Assembly (NCBI GenBank): GCA_950295325.1 | Contig: OX485806.1 | Coordinates: forward strand, 55,733,169-55,797,168 | Length of the DNA stretch: 64,000 nucleotides | Direction of reading: 5' to 3' | Source: Polytrichum commune | Lineage: Eukaryota > Streptophyta > Polytrichopsida > Polytrichales > Polytrichaceae | Part shown: one piece after another, positions 1 through 11,240 of the stretch | Layout of the letters: each line of letters begins with the position of its first letter | Position numbering within the stretch: position 1 is the first letter of the stretch | The notes under the pieces: generated by a model | Told to the model about the DNA's origin: nothing | The model's input: the letters and a program-made list of their open reading frames with translations, nothing else | Database searches by the model: none | Program-made: the position numbers and the translations under genes

Positions 1-270
1 TACCAATAATTTGTTGGTCAAGTATAGCAAAGCTTGGAAGTTGATGTAAAAGATAAAATGATTTGTTGGTAGGTAGTGATGTAACTTTTGCACCAAGTAA
101 ACCATTGCTAAAACTTTGCTTTTGATTGTAGTATAGTTTTACTCTTCATTTTGTGAAGAATATGCTAGCAAAATATAATGGAGAATCCACCATTTTTCAA
201 ATGTTTTGTACCAACATTACTCCTATAGCTATGTTTGATGCATCACAAGTATCAAACATAGCTATAGGAT
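1..270 (-). pseudogene. Ty3/gypsy pol remnant, RNase H part
   Basis: Read on the minus strand, this stretch gives a broken RNase H domain of a Ty3/gypsy polyprotein. The motif CDASNIAIGV (the usual CDASDYAIGA) is readable near 225-255, followed by residues resembling the YFAS and LYYNQK motifs of that domain. At least two in-frame stops interrupt it. It is the downstream continuation of the reverse transcriptase remnant at 9400-10520; the two halves are separated by the Tc1-like element between them. The other end lies outside the window. The family assignment rests on motif recognition only, and the copy is certainly non-functional. Confidence 0.72.
221..269. repeat. 19-bp perfect palindrome beside a transposon end
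   Basis: The arms 221-239 and 251-269 are perfect reverse complements of 19 bp, separated by an 11-bp loop. One arm is part of the RNase H reading frame (residues SNIAIG); the other is an inverted copy of it placed just outside the end of the Tc1-like element. Confidence 0.9.
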
Positions 271-275
271 CCAAT

Positions 276-781
276 ATATAGCTAGGGTCCAAGGCAGAAT
301 GGCGTTTTTGGTTTCCCAATGGAAAAAAATTCAAGTTTGCCCACTTTGAAAGCCTCTAGAGAGATCACAAATTGGTATTTTATCTTGAAATTTTTACCAT
401 GAACCTGAAATCAAGTTGTTAGTATGCCTACCAAACTTCAAAGCCAAATAATTCATCAAAAAAAATTTATTCAAAATCTACCAATAGCTGTGGAAAAAGT
501 TTCATTCCTACCAACTTCGACAGCCTCCCAAGAATTGAAAAAAAATTTCCTTACTTTGATATTTTTTTGGTAGAAATGGAATATATGGTAAAAATCTAGA
601 GTCTAAAAGATTAGTTAAAAAAAAGATATTTCCAATCTACCAACATGTGTTATTTTGCGGTATGCTTGTGGAAATCATTTTCACTACAACCAACTTTGAC
701 ACCCTTCCAATGGCTAAAAAATGGCCCATTTGCCATGAAATTCTTATCACAAGATAAGCTACATGTTAATGATAAGTGTGT
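276..781. repeat. Left long inverted repeat of Tc1-like element
   Basis: About 490 bp matches, in reverse complement, two blocks on the other side of the transposase: 6003-6198 (matching about 576-781) and about 9045-9400 (matching about 276-575). The arm contains three degenerate direct repeats of roughly 180 bp, visible as recurring CTACCAA and AACTTTGACA-like motifs. This recalls the IR/DR ends of some Tc1 elements. The outermost bases are uncertain; a TA duplication is possible but not proven. Confidence 0.85.
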
Positions 782-1040
782 TGTGAGCCCAAAATGGTGC
801 CCACATGTGTTCTTAACCTTTTGAAACTATTAGAAGTTATGTTTTGATGTTTTATGATTATTCACAAAAATATAAAAAGAGTGAGGCTTGAGTGAAGTTA
901 TGTTTAGACCTTAGGTTGATTAGAAGTTTAGAGGTGTGAAGAAAGTTCCTTAGTTAGGTGAGTATAGTGTGTGGTGAACCAAGGGTGGCTCCTTGAGTTA
1001 AATGTTTGAATTAGGATCTATGTTGTTGGTTTAAGAGTTG

Positions 1041-1300
1041 AAGGCTTAAATGATAAGATAAGAGCCTATAAAGTAGGAAAGGATCAAAAAGTTTATCTTG
1101 AGCCTTGGGGGTGCCCACCTACTCTCTTGAAGGATAAGATGAGAGCCTACAAAGTAGGAAATGATCAAAAGGTTTATCTTGAGCCTTGGGGGTGCTCACC
1201 TACTCTCTTGAAGGCTTAAATGATAGGATGAGAGCCTACAAAGTAGGAAATGATCAAAAGGTTTATCTTAAGCCTTGGGGGTGCTCACCTACTCCTTTTC
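1041..1300. repeat. Tandem repeat, three units of 81-90 bp
   Basis: Three consecutive units begin near 1041, 1130 and 1211. Each carries AGAGCCTA, AAAGTAGGAAA and GAGCCTTGGGGGTG motifs in the same order. The second unit lacks a few bases at its start. Confidence 0.9.
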
Positions 1301-2261
1301 ACCTCACTATATAATCCTCACTCTCCCCTCTCCTTTTTTTTTTTTCTTTGTGCTCCTTAGCACCCCACCTGTTATTAATGTGGGTGTGTAGGAAGCAAAA
1401 AAAGAGCACGTGTGTGTGCAAGATCTCAAGGTGAAGAACCAAGACTAATTAGCCTTAAAATTAGTTGACACTTGTAAGGAGTAGTCTTTGGTTTGAGGCA
1501 TTTAGAGTTTAGCTCGTTGTGTTTAACTTATAGAATTTAGACTTATATCATTTAAATTTATAGTGTTTAGAATTATGACATTTAGAATTGTAGCATCTAG
1601 ATTCATGTTAGATTTAAAGCATTCAACCTTGTAGGCTTTAAGGCGGAGGCCACTTAGGCTAGCTGCTGGTTTGAAGTTGGAGGCAGTCGGCTTAGTTGCC
1701 AAACCCACCCCCCTTAAGCGTCCTAGTCCGGGTGATGGTCTTGAGAATCACATGTAGTGTATGTAGCGTGAAAATTGATCTCTTCACATCATTAAGCATT
1801 CGTGTCATTTTGAATTACTTTGTTTATTTAGAAGTAGCCTTTTGGCTTGTGGTCGCGTTGGCCTTTTCTAGGGTCCAACCGGCGGCCTTGGCAACACAAA
1901 CTCTCAAGGATATTCTCCTTTGGCCTTTGATTATCCTTTCCTTCAACTTGCCCTTGCTAGAGTCCTCCATTTTATCCATTTCTTATAAGCGATTGAATCT
2001 CCCAAAAATGACATAAGTGTTAAAAAAACACTCCCTCAATGGTTGATCACAAGTACAATTGCCTTTGAGGCCACACAGAATTCTAGATAAACTAATGCTT
2101 TAACTACTTGGCTTGCACTACAAAATCTAACACCTAATGTAATGGTTTATAGAAGTACTAATGTAAGGTTGTTTAGGACTAGCCTTGACTAGCTTCTATG
2201 TTAAGTTGATGTGTAGATAAACTAATGTTTCTCACATCAATCCTTTTCCGGGCAACTCCGA

Positions 2262-2497
2262 GGCTTAGCCACCTCATCACAGGGTCCAGCAGTCGGCTTA
2301 GCCACCTCGTCCAAGGTCCAACAGTCGCTTAGCCACCTCGTCCAAGGTCCAGCAGTCACTTAGCCACCTCATCCAAGGTCCAGCAGTCGGCTTAGCCACT
2401 TCGTCCAAGGTCCAGCAGTCGCTTAGCCACCTCGTCCAAGGTCCAGCAGTCGGCTTAGCCACCTCGTCCAAGGTCCAGCAGTCGCTTAGCCACCTCG
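2262..2497. repeat. Tandem minisatellite, about eight 32-34 bp units
   Basis: The core CTTAGCCACCTCGTCCAAGG followed by TCCAGCAGTC recurs about eight times, with units alternating between roughly 32 and 34 bp. It is far more GC-rich than its surroundings. A GA-rich tract follows at about 2800-2880. Confidence 0.95.
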
Positions 2498-3241
2498 CTA
2501 AATTTCACCATAACCACTTAAGCAACTAATTGCTCAAAGGCCCACATGCGAGCCTTTAGCTACACTCTTAAATGTAATCCCTCAAGATGCTTAATTGGAC
2601 AATTGCTAACTCTTTTATTCGTCGGCTAATAAGCTAACTAATTACCTAACATCACTAACTAATCCACACACGTGGACCCAAGCTCTAAGAGCTCATCTCC
2701 ATTGAGGGAACTTGAGAGAGAGCTTAACTAACTAACTTCTAAAAACTAATAACCCACACACGTGGCTCAAGCTCTTAAGAGCTTGCTCCCTTGAGAGCGC
2801 TTGATGGAGAGAGAGGAAAATGAGAGAGAAAACACCTTAAGTAGTAAAGAGGGAGAGAGGGAGAGAGGGAGAGAGAGGTGAGGATAGGGTGAGAGGATTA
2901 GCACCTCCAATCACAATCCCTTAACCCTCACCTCTAAAGTAGGGACTAATCCCCTTCCACCAAGCTTCCTTCTTCCTAAACTAACAAGGCGGATCCAAAA
3001 GTGGGCATTTAACCCGCGGAGCTCGCCTCGCCTCACCTTACCCCTTACTCACATAATCAAGGCATTCTCCTATTGAAATCAACCTTGAAATAATCACACA
3101 ACACCACCTAATGCCTAAAGTTAAATCTACACCACACTTCACTCTTTTTATGTTTTGTGAATAATCATAATACCTCAAAGTCAAACTAAAATTGGTTTCG
3201 AGGAGTTAATCACCACATGTGGGCACCATTTTGGGCTCACA

Positions 3242-4262
3242 AGGTTTCATGCACCAGTGAAGAATCGACAGCCAGAACCAAAGTTGCAAGGGGGAAATCA
3301 TTGACGGCATGCGTGGCAAAGGCAGTGGGGTGGACTCTGGAAAAAGCCAAGGATGTGTCTATGCACGAGGTTCACACTAATAAAATGTCATGATTTGAAT
3401 TAAGTTAGAAACTCATCAAGGTCGAACGTACATCCCATGTTACCACAAGTTGTTATGTTATACATGTGATCTCCAAACCTATTACCCGGACTAGGACGCT
3501 TAAGGGTGGTAGGTTTGGCCTCACATAAATGGTGCGTCCGCCGGGAGCGAAGCGGAAACTAGAAGGAAGACTTGGAGGCAACTAGAAGACTTGGAAGGCG
3601 ATTAGGAGGACTTGGAGTTAGACACGAGCATGGAAGGAGCGCTCGAGGGAGATGAGTATTTCGTGTTTAAATTTTGATTGGGTAGTGTAGTTGTTTTTCC
3701 ATTGGAATGAATTGCATTTGATTTATGCAAATTCATTTATGGATGGAGCGCGGCTAAGGTATATGCTAAACTCTCTTGGGATGGCATAACAAGATCACAC
3801 TAATAGGATTCGAATTAGTTCACTAAGAGTTAGAGGGATAATTAAATTTTAGGAAATCCAACTTTGACATTCACCTCGGGGTGAGTGTCTAAGTTCTTGA
3901 GCTAAGGGTTGTTACTTTTGAATTATGATTGCTAGGCTAGTTATTGTGTTGTATCAAACACGGTCGAGTGCGAGTGCTAACTTACAGGAGGAAGCGAATT
4001 GCTTGAGGTAAGCACATTTTTCAAACTGAAAAGACTAATTAATTAAGGAAGGATTTTCGTACTCGTGTTTGTCGTTATCCGTTGTAGAGGGTAATTCCCA
4101 AATCATAGCATCATGTTGAGGACAAGAGGGTGATGCCTCGGTCCTTAACGTTGTGCATGACAAAGGTCAGCCCCTTATTCTCGGTATCGTGGTTAGTATC
4201 AATTCAAGGAATGGCACGGAGATGATTCTCCGGTTTGATTAAGAATTGATACGAATATGCTT
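3242..4262 (+). mobile_element. Retrotransposon leader with PBS-like site, truncated
   Basis: The motif TGGTGCGTCCGCCGGGAG at 3530-3547 resembles, over roughly 11 of 18 positions, the primer-binding site complementary to plant tRNA-Asp used by many Ty3/gypsy elements. It is followed by about 700 bp of non-coding leader-like sequence. No gag or pol frame follows; the Tc1 transposase resumes after about 4262, so the element seems to be lost beyond this point. The site assignment is pattern-based. Confidence 0.4.
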
Positions 4263-4289
4263 ATCCCATGTTTGGGATTTTTCACTTAA

Positions 4290-5958
4290 GTGGGCTTGCA
4301 GGATCTCTTTCCTCACATTTTTTGACACCTTGCCACATGTTTCAACGATTGGCTTTTGCTCAAAAATATTGTCGATGGAATGCAGAAGATTGGGAGCAAG
4401 TTGTTTGGATAGATGAATCCACTTTTGAAGTTGGAAAAAATTCTAGATAAATTCATATTTGGAGAACTGTGTATGGACGCTATGCTTCAAATTGTATAGT
4501 TCCAACTTTCAAAAGTGGGAGGACTTTCTTTATTTGGGGTGCATTTTCTGGAGGGCAAAAGTCACAACTTATTTTTATGCCTAAAGATCGGCGCTCTGCA
4601 AAGGATTTTGTTGAAGTGGTCTACAATGTCGCAACCCTTGCTAGGTCCCTTAATAATCTTGCCAATTTTCGTTTCTAACAAAGGTTACGAGCGCTAACCC
4701 TTCGCATTCCGCCATGCTAATGGATAGCTCCTCTACCCCGGACCAATAGTTCATAGGAGGGAACCAACCCTCCTACTTTGCTTTCAGGACTCACCCCTTA
4801 ATCGGTAACTCATTTCCCCAATGTGGACTTCCATCCATGGAAGTCCAATCCTATGTTGATCATCGCATTGCCGGAGCAACACTACAACAACCTGAAGCAT
4901 ACTAGGCAACTATGGCCTCACAATAGGCCAAAACCCATGGAGGCCTTGCCGTTCGGCCTCGGGTGGGTGAGGCCACACCACCTCACCCATATAAGCCTCT
5001 AGGACTTCACGCAGGGCCCCTACCCCACCGTCAACCAACCTCTTGTCTCCCTACCAAGAGTTGGGGCCAAGTGGACATTTTCCTTTAGCTGCTGGGCCTA
5101 GAACCCCCCAGCAGCTTCAGACCATCATAACTTCCTTGTATGATGTCTGATCATAACAAACAACCACTCCATCCTCATCTACGCTTCACGTAGATGCCGA
5201 TGGACTCCTCACTTGCTCCATTCGAGCAAGTCTTGAGGAAGTTATGCCTGTTTGAACCTTGGCAGTCCCGGGAATCCCTCCCAGGCACTGCTGTAGCAGG
5301 GCGCTGTCCCGGGACAGCGCCCCACTCAAATGGCCATAACTCCTAGCTCACACCTCCGATTGAGGTGTTCTTGAGCTTCCTAGAATCACCACGCCATGAG
5401 CTACGCATAGCTTATGGCCTTACCCTTGTGCCTCCTAATCTTCGTGGGTGGGAGGCGTTCCCAACGCCCGGGGCCCTCACCCACACTAGGATCACTTGGG
5501 CCCTCTCACCAACGGCGCCACAAGTCCCGGGTGTCACTCCGGGGTCCCCCTTGTGCCCATGGTGTTTCGGGCACTCCTCATGGAGAGGTGCGCGACATAC
5601 AATGGGGAGTTGCTTCATTTTATGGACAAAATACCATAAGGATTACTCATGGAAGATGGTGCACATGTCCATAGAAACAAACTATGTGAAGAATGGAGGC
5701 AAGCACACCGTCTAGAGAAGCTTAATTGGCCCGCAAACTCTCTTGATCTCAATCCAATTGAAAATCTTTGGAAGATTTTGAAAGATGCAGTTCAACATGG
5801 TTCAATATGCCCTAAAACTACAAGTGACTTAAGAGGAGTTATTACAAGAGAGTGAAAGATTCTTAGTGGTCAAAAGCTCCTTCTGCTATGTCATTCTATG
5901 CCTACTAGGTTACAAACAATGATACATGCAAGTGGAGGATATACATGTTGGTAGATTG
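4290..5958 (+). pseudogene. Tc1-like DD34E transposase, split by an LTR
   Basis: The transposase lies in two pieces, about 4290-4621 and 5603-5958. The first reads RLAFAQKY and then VVWIDEST, the first catalytic aspartate; a TAA near 4448 and frame changes break it. The second piece carries MEDGAHVHRN with the second aspartate, NWPANSLDLNPIENLW with the catalytic glutamate, and the typical C-terminal RLQTMIHASGGYT. The second and third acidic residues are 34 residues apart, which defines the Tc1 (DD34E) type. The N-terminal DNA-binding part is missing, lost at the retroelement insertion upstream. Removing the 971-bp insert and one 5-bp duplication rejoins the frame at FVEVVYN. Dead copy; family assignment firm. 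Confidence 0.88.
4627..5597. mobile_element. Solo LTR, copy 1 of the ~970-bp family
   Basis: The 971-bp segment starts TGTCGCAACC and ends GGTGCGCGACA, giving TG...CA ends with short inverted repeats. It is flanked by the exact 5-bp target duplication TACAA at 4622-4626 and 5598-5602, and it splits the Tc1 transposase exactly there. No internal retroelement region is present, so it is a solo LTR left by LTR-LTR recombination. Copies 2 and 3 lie in the opposite orientation at 12706-19147 and 61970-62942. Reading frames seen inside it are not genes. Confidence 0.93.
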
Positions 5959-6002
5959 TGAGTTTTTTTTTTCTATAAGCTTTTTGAGCTTGAATTTTGG
6001 CA

Positions 6003-6198
6003 CACTTGTCATTAACATGTAGCTTATCTTGTGACAAGAATTTCATGGAAAATGGGCCATTTTTTAGTCATTGGAAGGGTGTCAAAGTTGGTTGTAGTGA
6101 AAATGATTTCTACAAGCATACCGCAAAATAACACATGTTGGTAGATTGGGAATATTTTTATTTTAACTAATCTTTTAGACTCGAGATTTTTACCATAT
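6003..6198. repeat. Inner part of right Tc1 inverted repeat
   Basis: Reverse complement of about 576-781. It starts just downstream of the transposase end and is cut by the solo LTR at 6204. Confidence 0.85.
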
Positions 6199-6203
6199 AT
6201 TAC

Positions 6204-9033
6204 TGTGGTACTTTTGGGCCACCCCCTTTCGAGGGAGCCTAAAAGTATCACACAAGCCCTTCGGTGAAGGTGGCCTGCATTTGCAGGCGCCCAAGCCGAA
6301 CCCGGATGATAGGTGTATAACGTGAGTAGTTAGATTTTTAAGGGAGATTAAATATGCGTCGTAGTACCTCCGGAGGTTAGGCCTTAGTTTTTTACTAGTG
6401 TGGCTTTAAACTCCACTAACCAATTTCATATCTAGTTCTAACCTTAACCTACAACCTATTCTACGCGCAGACGCACCAGCCTTGAAACCAAGGCAATCCT
6501 AATTTGTGAATTGGGATGGTTCTGATACACCCAACCGGGTGTGACTCATACCACCCTAACTCAACGAACGGAATAACGACAATTTGATGGACCATTCAAT
6601 TCTTCCTATTTCTTTATTTAGTTCTATTTAGTTTTCTAAGCGGGGGAACTTGGCCTAAGTCCCACCCTTCACACAAATTCCTTCTTAATTACTTACTTTT
6701 GTTTGCACGTCCTAACTTACTACATTAACATATTAGGCATCACCCCTTACCTCGGGTCTCTTGCCAACAAGGGTTTACGATTTATTTTGATTGTTAAATG
6801 TGTTTACACTGGATAGACCACGAAATGCAACTCAATGGGACCAGGGTGACGGGCGACCTGTAGGTTCAACCTGTTGCGCAATCTTCATAAATTGGGGCCA
6901 TTACTCCCAATCTATGGGGCCAACAACATAATAGTGGATTCGCGGGTCATTAACCCCACCTTTCCACCAACAACATTCAGAGTGGTCGTGTCGGTGATTA
7001 ATCCGACTTACCACACACGAAACTTGCTAATAAATGAAGCTACTACCACAAAACATACCAAGGGCCCCGAAAACAATGGAATTGGGTACTCCCTTGGCGG
7101 TCAAGTGGTCAAGCCACTTGACCTTACGGGATAGGTGAGTGGGTTTAGAAATGCGTACCTTAGCCGTGCTCCCTCCAATCCTAAATGGAAGGCTTAAGGT
7201 TAGTTAATTTACCTCAATTTTCCTCGGTTGATTTGGGCTTGATGTAGGCCGAGCCGCTACCTCCTTCCTTGCTCCACTTTCCGAGCGTCGACCTTGCCTC
7301 CTTCTTTGTAACTAGTTTGGTAGTAAGCGTACCTTAGTTAACAATTAAAATATAAAGTGTTATTCTGCCCTGTAATTTAATCCTAAGCATAATATTTATA
7401 CTTAGTGCACCAAATTATCTTTCCAATGATCTAAAAATCACTCTAATCGGATAAGAAATGCAAAAGTTATGAGGGTTGGAAGTGTGAGGTCGATTCAACC
7501 GACCCTTCCAACCCACCTATCTACCTTCTAACTTCAAAAATTCATAGCACATTCCTTACTACTTGGATCTAGGCTTTCCTTATACCATTGGAAAGCTATG
7601 AACAAGCTCTAACTAGAAAAATTATGACATCAGCAGGTTAAGCTAATAGAAATTCAGCGGACTCCTTGTAACACAGCAGTCAATCAAGAAGGCTTAAACT
7701 ATGTATCTCGCCTTCAACAATTCATATCTAATTCAAATCTTAGTCAAATCAAACGTTCTATATGACCCTGGAGAGATATTAAAAAGATGTATTTGATAAA
7801 AATATGTGATTAGAAAGGTAAGCCGAAGTGAACCCAGCAGGTCCTCTGTAATGCAGCAGTCAACCAAAAGTTCTCAAACTATGTGTCCCATCTTCCACAA
7901 TTCATATCTAATTCAAATCATGCTCAAATCAAATGTTCTAAGCCATTTTGGAAAGCTACACAAAAGTTCTACTTGGGAAAAATATAATTTCTTGGAATTA
8001 AAATTCCTATTGGGCTCGGAGGTCTGATCCAGCAGCCGCTACCCACAAGACCACCCAGTTTTTCTACTCCATCTTTGAAAATCCATAACTAATTGTCATC
8101 TCAACCAAATCACAAATGGGAAACGGCTATGGATAGCTATATGAAATCTCTCTAAGAGAAAAATGATAAGTATCTTGTTCTAGCTTTTGAACTAAGCCTT
8201 CAGGGCATTGGCAGATGAGGTCTATAATGCCTCTACTCAAAACTCTACCATCCAACCTACCTCTACAAAAGAAGGAATCATTTTGTTGGTGTGTTAATAA
8301 ACACACAACCTAACTAGGAGAGAGAGAGTAGAGGAGGTTCTCAAGCCTTTCTTTTAGACCATTGAGAATACATGCTAAAGGATTTTTTCCTAACTACATT
8401 GAAGCAGGGCTTCGCCCAAAAACTAGAGAAAGAGAGAGTGCTACAAGGTGGAAGGAGGGGTTTTTAAACCCTCTCACAAAAGGGTTGGACCCCTCCTCCA
8501 CCGGATCCATTTTTCAAACCCTTTCCCGAAATTTTGGCTCGGGGGTTTTCCCGGTTGAGGTTGCCACCCTCTCGCCGAGGTGGCTCCGACAAAAAACCTT
8601 TAGAAATCTTTCTAATTTTTCCACCATCGAGTTGGCAAGGGGGCAAGTGGGCAAGTATCCCCCTTGCTCTCTTTCTTTTTTGTCTTCAAAATTCTTCACG
8701 CCGATTTTATCTTCTTACGTAAAACACCTCCAATAGTCTTGTGTGCCTCACACTAACTAATAAACTAACACTTGCTTAGCTAGCATCTACTAACATTTGC
8801 TTAATAACTAGCATCTACTAATATTTGCTTAGCTAGTTGTTTTTACTAGCTAGCACATTTTTTCTACTTTGCTATCTTCTAGCACTACTTAGTTTCATTT
8901 TGACCTTCCTTCTTCTAGGCTAAATGCTAAATGAACTAATTTTTCCTAAATTCCCTATCAATTCTAACTTTTAATGCTAACATTCTAACTAAAAGTGATC
9001 CCGCAGAGTGGTGGACCACTCAAAGGGTTCACA
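6204..9033. mobile_element. 2.83-kb solo LTR in the Tc1 right inverted repeat
   Basis: The segment begins TGTGGTACTT and ends GGGTTCACA, and is flanked by the 5-bp duplication ATTAC at 6199-6203 and 9034-9038. Removing it restores continuity of the Tc1 inverted repeat relative to the left arm. It holds no retroelement coding region. Between about 7500 and 8110 three to four degenerate units of roughly 150-190 bp recur, each with AATTCATATCTAATT-like and GAAAGCTA-like motifs. The two ends are not copies of each other, so it is one long LTR and not a complete element. Confidence 0.8.
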
Positions 9034-9038
9034 ATTAC

Positions 9039-9400
9039 TAACACAAATTTAATTCTACTAAAAAATCATCAAAGTAAGGAATTTTTTTTCAATTCTTGGG
9101 AGGTTGTTGAAGTTGGTAGGAGTGAAACTTTTTCCACAGCTACCTATATTGGTAGATTTTGAATAACTTTTTTTTAGTGAATTATTTGGCTTTGAAGTTT
9201 GGTAAGCATACTAAAAACTTGATTTCAGGTTCATGGTAAATTTTTCAAGGTAAAATACCAATTTTTGATCTCTCTAGAGGCTTTTAAAGTGGGTAGACTT
9301 GAATTTATTTCCACTGGGAAACCAAAAACGCCATTCTGCCTTGGACCCTACTATACATGGAACTCCATAGTCCAATTTGGACACATAAGTATAAGTGTTG
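9039..9400. repeat. Outer part of right Tc1 inverted repeat
   Basis: Reverse complement of about 276-575. The outer end passes into gypsy pol sequence near 9350-9400, matching the transition near 270 on the left. Confidence 0.8.
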
Positions 9401-10270
9401 TTGTTAGATCCCCTTCACCTCATCAAAAGTATGTTGGCACTTGTAGGTCCATTCATACTTTATATCTTTATTGAGTAATAATTCAATGGTTGTGTGAATC
9501 TGGAATACATCTAGACGAATCTCTTGTGTTATATAACCGCTCCCAAAAAATATACGTAGGCCTTAAACATTGGTTGCTAGCCAAAGTGCAACAATCATTC
9601 CCACCTTTGTTAAGATCCACAAGTAGGCCTTTCCATACAAACTACATAGACTAGTATTCTATCTAAAATTACCCAAATGATACATATTTTTGGGCTTTAG
9701 CTAAGTTTTTTTTGGCACTTTTGTTAATATAATTCTATATGGTTGAGGTGTAACTTTTGTAATGCTAAAGTGTAAAAACGCCCTTGTGAATTTATCCAAT
9801 AACGCTACAAAAATTGCCATCACCGCTCATCGGAACATTGTCGGTGCATTCATCAACTCATAAGACATTACATGGTATACAAATGTTCCCCATTCAATGA
9901 GTAAGCAATTCTAAGGTTGATCCTCCAACCTAACTGGCCTAACACATCCATAAACAAATAGATCTCATGTCTAGCTATTGCCTCTAGCATGTACCCCATG
10001 AATGGTGATTAAAACGGTTGCAACTTTGTCACTTTATTATGCTTGTGGTAACCATAATACTTGAAACTTCCCATGATTCTTTGATACTATAATTTGGATG
10101 ACAACCACTTGGATCTATCTACCGGATATGCAAATCATGTTTTCACCAACTTATCTATTCCTTCTTTCACTTGAGCCGCATAGGTCGGGCCCATTTAATA
10201 CCTATTTTTCTTGGTTGGCTTGAGGTCGGGCTCAATTTCTATCTTATGCTTAAGCCTTTGTGAGGGTAAT
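9400..10270 (-). pseudogene. Ty3/gypsy reverse transcriptase remnant
   Basis: Minus-strand reading gives, in order, PVDRSKWLS (near 10100), ARHEIYLFMD (near 9970), EWGTFVYHVM (near 9880), NAPTMF followed by AVMAIFVALLDKFTRAFL (9780-9840), then DIKYEWTYKCQHTFDEVKGI near 9420-9480. These match consecutive blocks of gypsy reverse transcriptase and the linker to RNase H. Stops and frameshifts are frequent, and the active-site aspartate box is degraded. The frame would continue into the RNase H remnant at 1-270 if the Tc1-like element were absent. It is old and non-functional. Confidence 0.82.
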
Positions 10271-11240
10271 TTCTTTGTATTTTCATAGATCCATGCACAT
10301 TATTGTGACCCTTATGACACTTTGTCAAATTATTCCTATATTTTTCTTCTATGTGTTTTTTTTTATCCTCACTATCTTCAAACCTCCTACGGTTCCCATG
10401 TTATTAACTTCTTTGATCACTTCATCATCTTCAATTGCCCATCTCATAATTATTTTTTCTTTCGCAACCTTCAGAGCTAGGATTTCAATAATCACATTTA
10501 GCTTTTATTAAGTCCTATGGGCATCACCTTCCTTTGGTTTGCCATTTTGATTGAATAAACAAATTGCCCCAATGTTGGAAACACCAAATTTTTCCTTAGA
10601 GCATTTTTCTTAATATTGACACTCAATGCTCCACCTGTAAGATCATTTGGCAGTTTTTTTATTCATTATAATCATGGTCATAAAAAAATTTCATTGTATT
10701 TTTGTGTTTTCTTATGATAAGTCTGAGCGGGTTTGTCTGCATTTTTTTTCCACCTTTTGTAAAACGCGTCATAATCTCATATGTTCTCACGCCATTTCTA
10801 TGTTGCCTTAGGCAATCATATTTTCTTCATTATTATTAATTTTATTTCTTATTTGTTTGGTGCTACAAAGGTACAAACTCCTTTCTTGTTGGAAGAGGTT
10901 TGCCCTATTTCCTTTGCAACTCTCAGACAACTTGGCTTACCTCTCAATGTATTTACCATGCACTCTTTTTGATCAAGTCCTTGCCTTTCGACTTCCTCTA
11001 GATATCATTGTTACTTGAGTCACCACTATTTTCTCATTGTCATTATTAACCAAATCATTGCACACCACATTTTGGCACCCATGGATATTTCTCTAAAAGA
11101 TAGCAACTAGAGCCAATATTGGTTGTTATCACTTTTTTTTTTTTTAAATTACATTTTTTTATTATAAGGACACAAATTTAGGATATTATATCAAAAAAAA
11201 TTATTGGATTCTAGCACTTATTAACTCAACAAAACAACGT
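10271..11240 (-). pseudogene. Probable upstream part of the same gypsy element
   Basis: The minus strand here holds coding-like pieces broken by many stops. One near 10530-10660 includes LTGGALSVNIKKNALRK and then KVMPIGL, which could be the protease-to-RT linker of gypsy polyproteins. Nothing further upstream is recognisable. Position and strand agree with the RT remnant. Confidence 0.4.

Larger units (their letters stand above)
782..3525 (+). mobile_element. LTR-like segment of a truncated retrotransposon
   Basis: The segment starts TGTGAG and ends CTCACA, with a candidate primer-binding site four bases after the end. A TATA-like CTATATAATCC lies near 1308. The segment interrupts the left inverted repeat of the Tc1-like element at 781/782. 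Inside, 782-809 and 3214-3241 are a perfect 28-bp inverted repeat with weaker similarity for about 100 bp further in, and 1690-1760 is similar in reverse complement to 3462-3520. I could not find a clean target duplication, so the outer limits and the reading as one long LTR are tentative. Confidence 0.5.

Noticed and set aside
2262..2497. CRISPR-like array
   Set aside because: The units are contiguous tandem copies without unique spacers, in a eukaryotic context.
5365..5715. Overlapping frames on both strands inside LTR copy 1, repeated in copies 2 and 3
   Set aside because: They belong to a solo LTR that is not coding; their recurrence reflects the repeat family.
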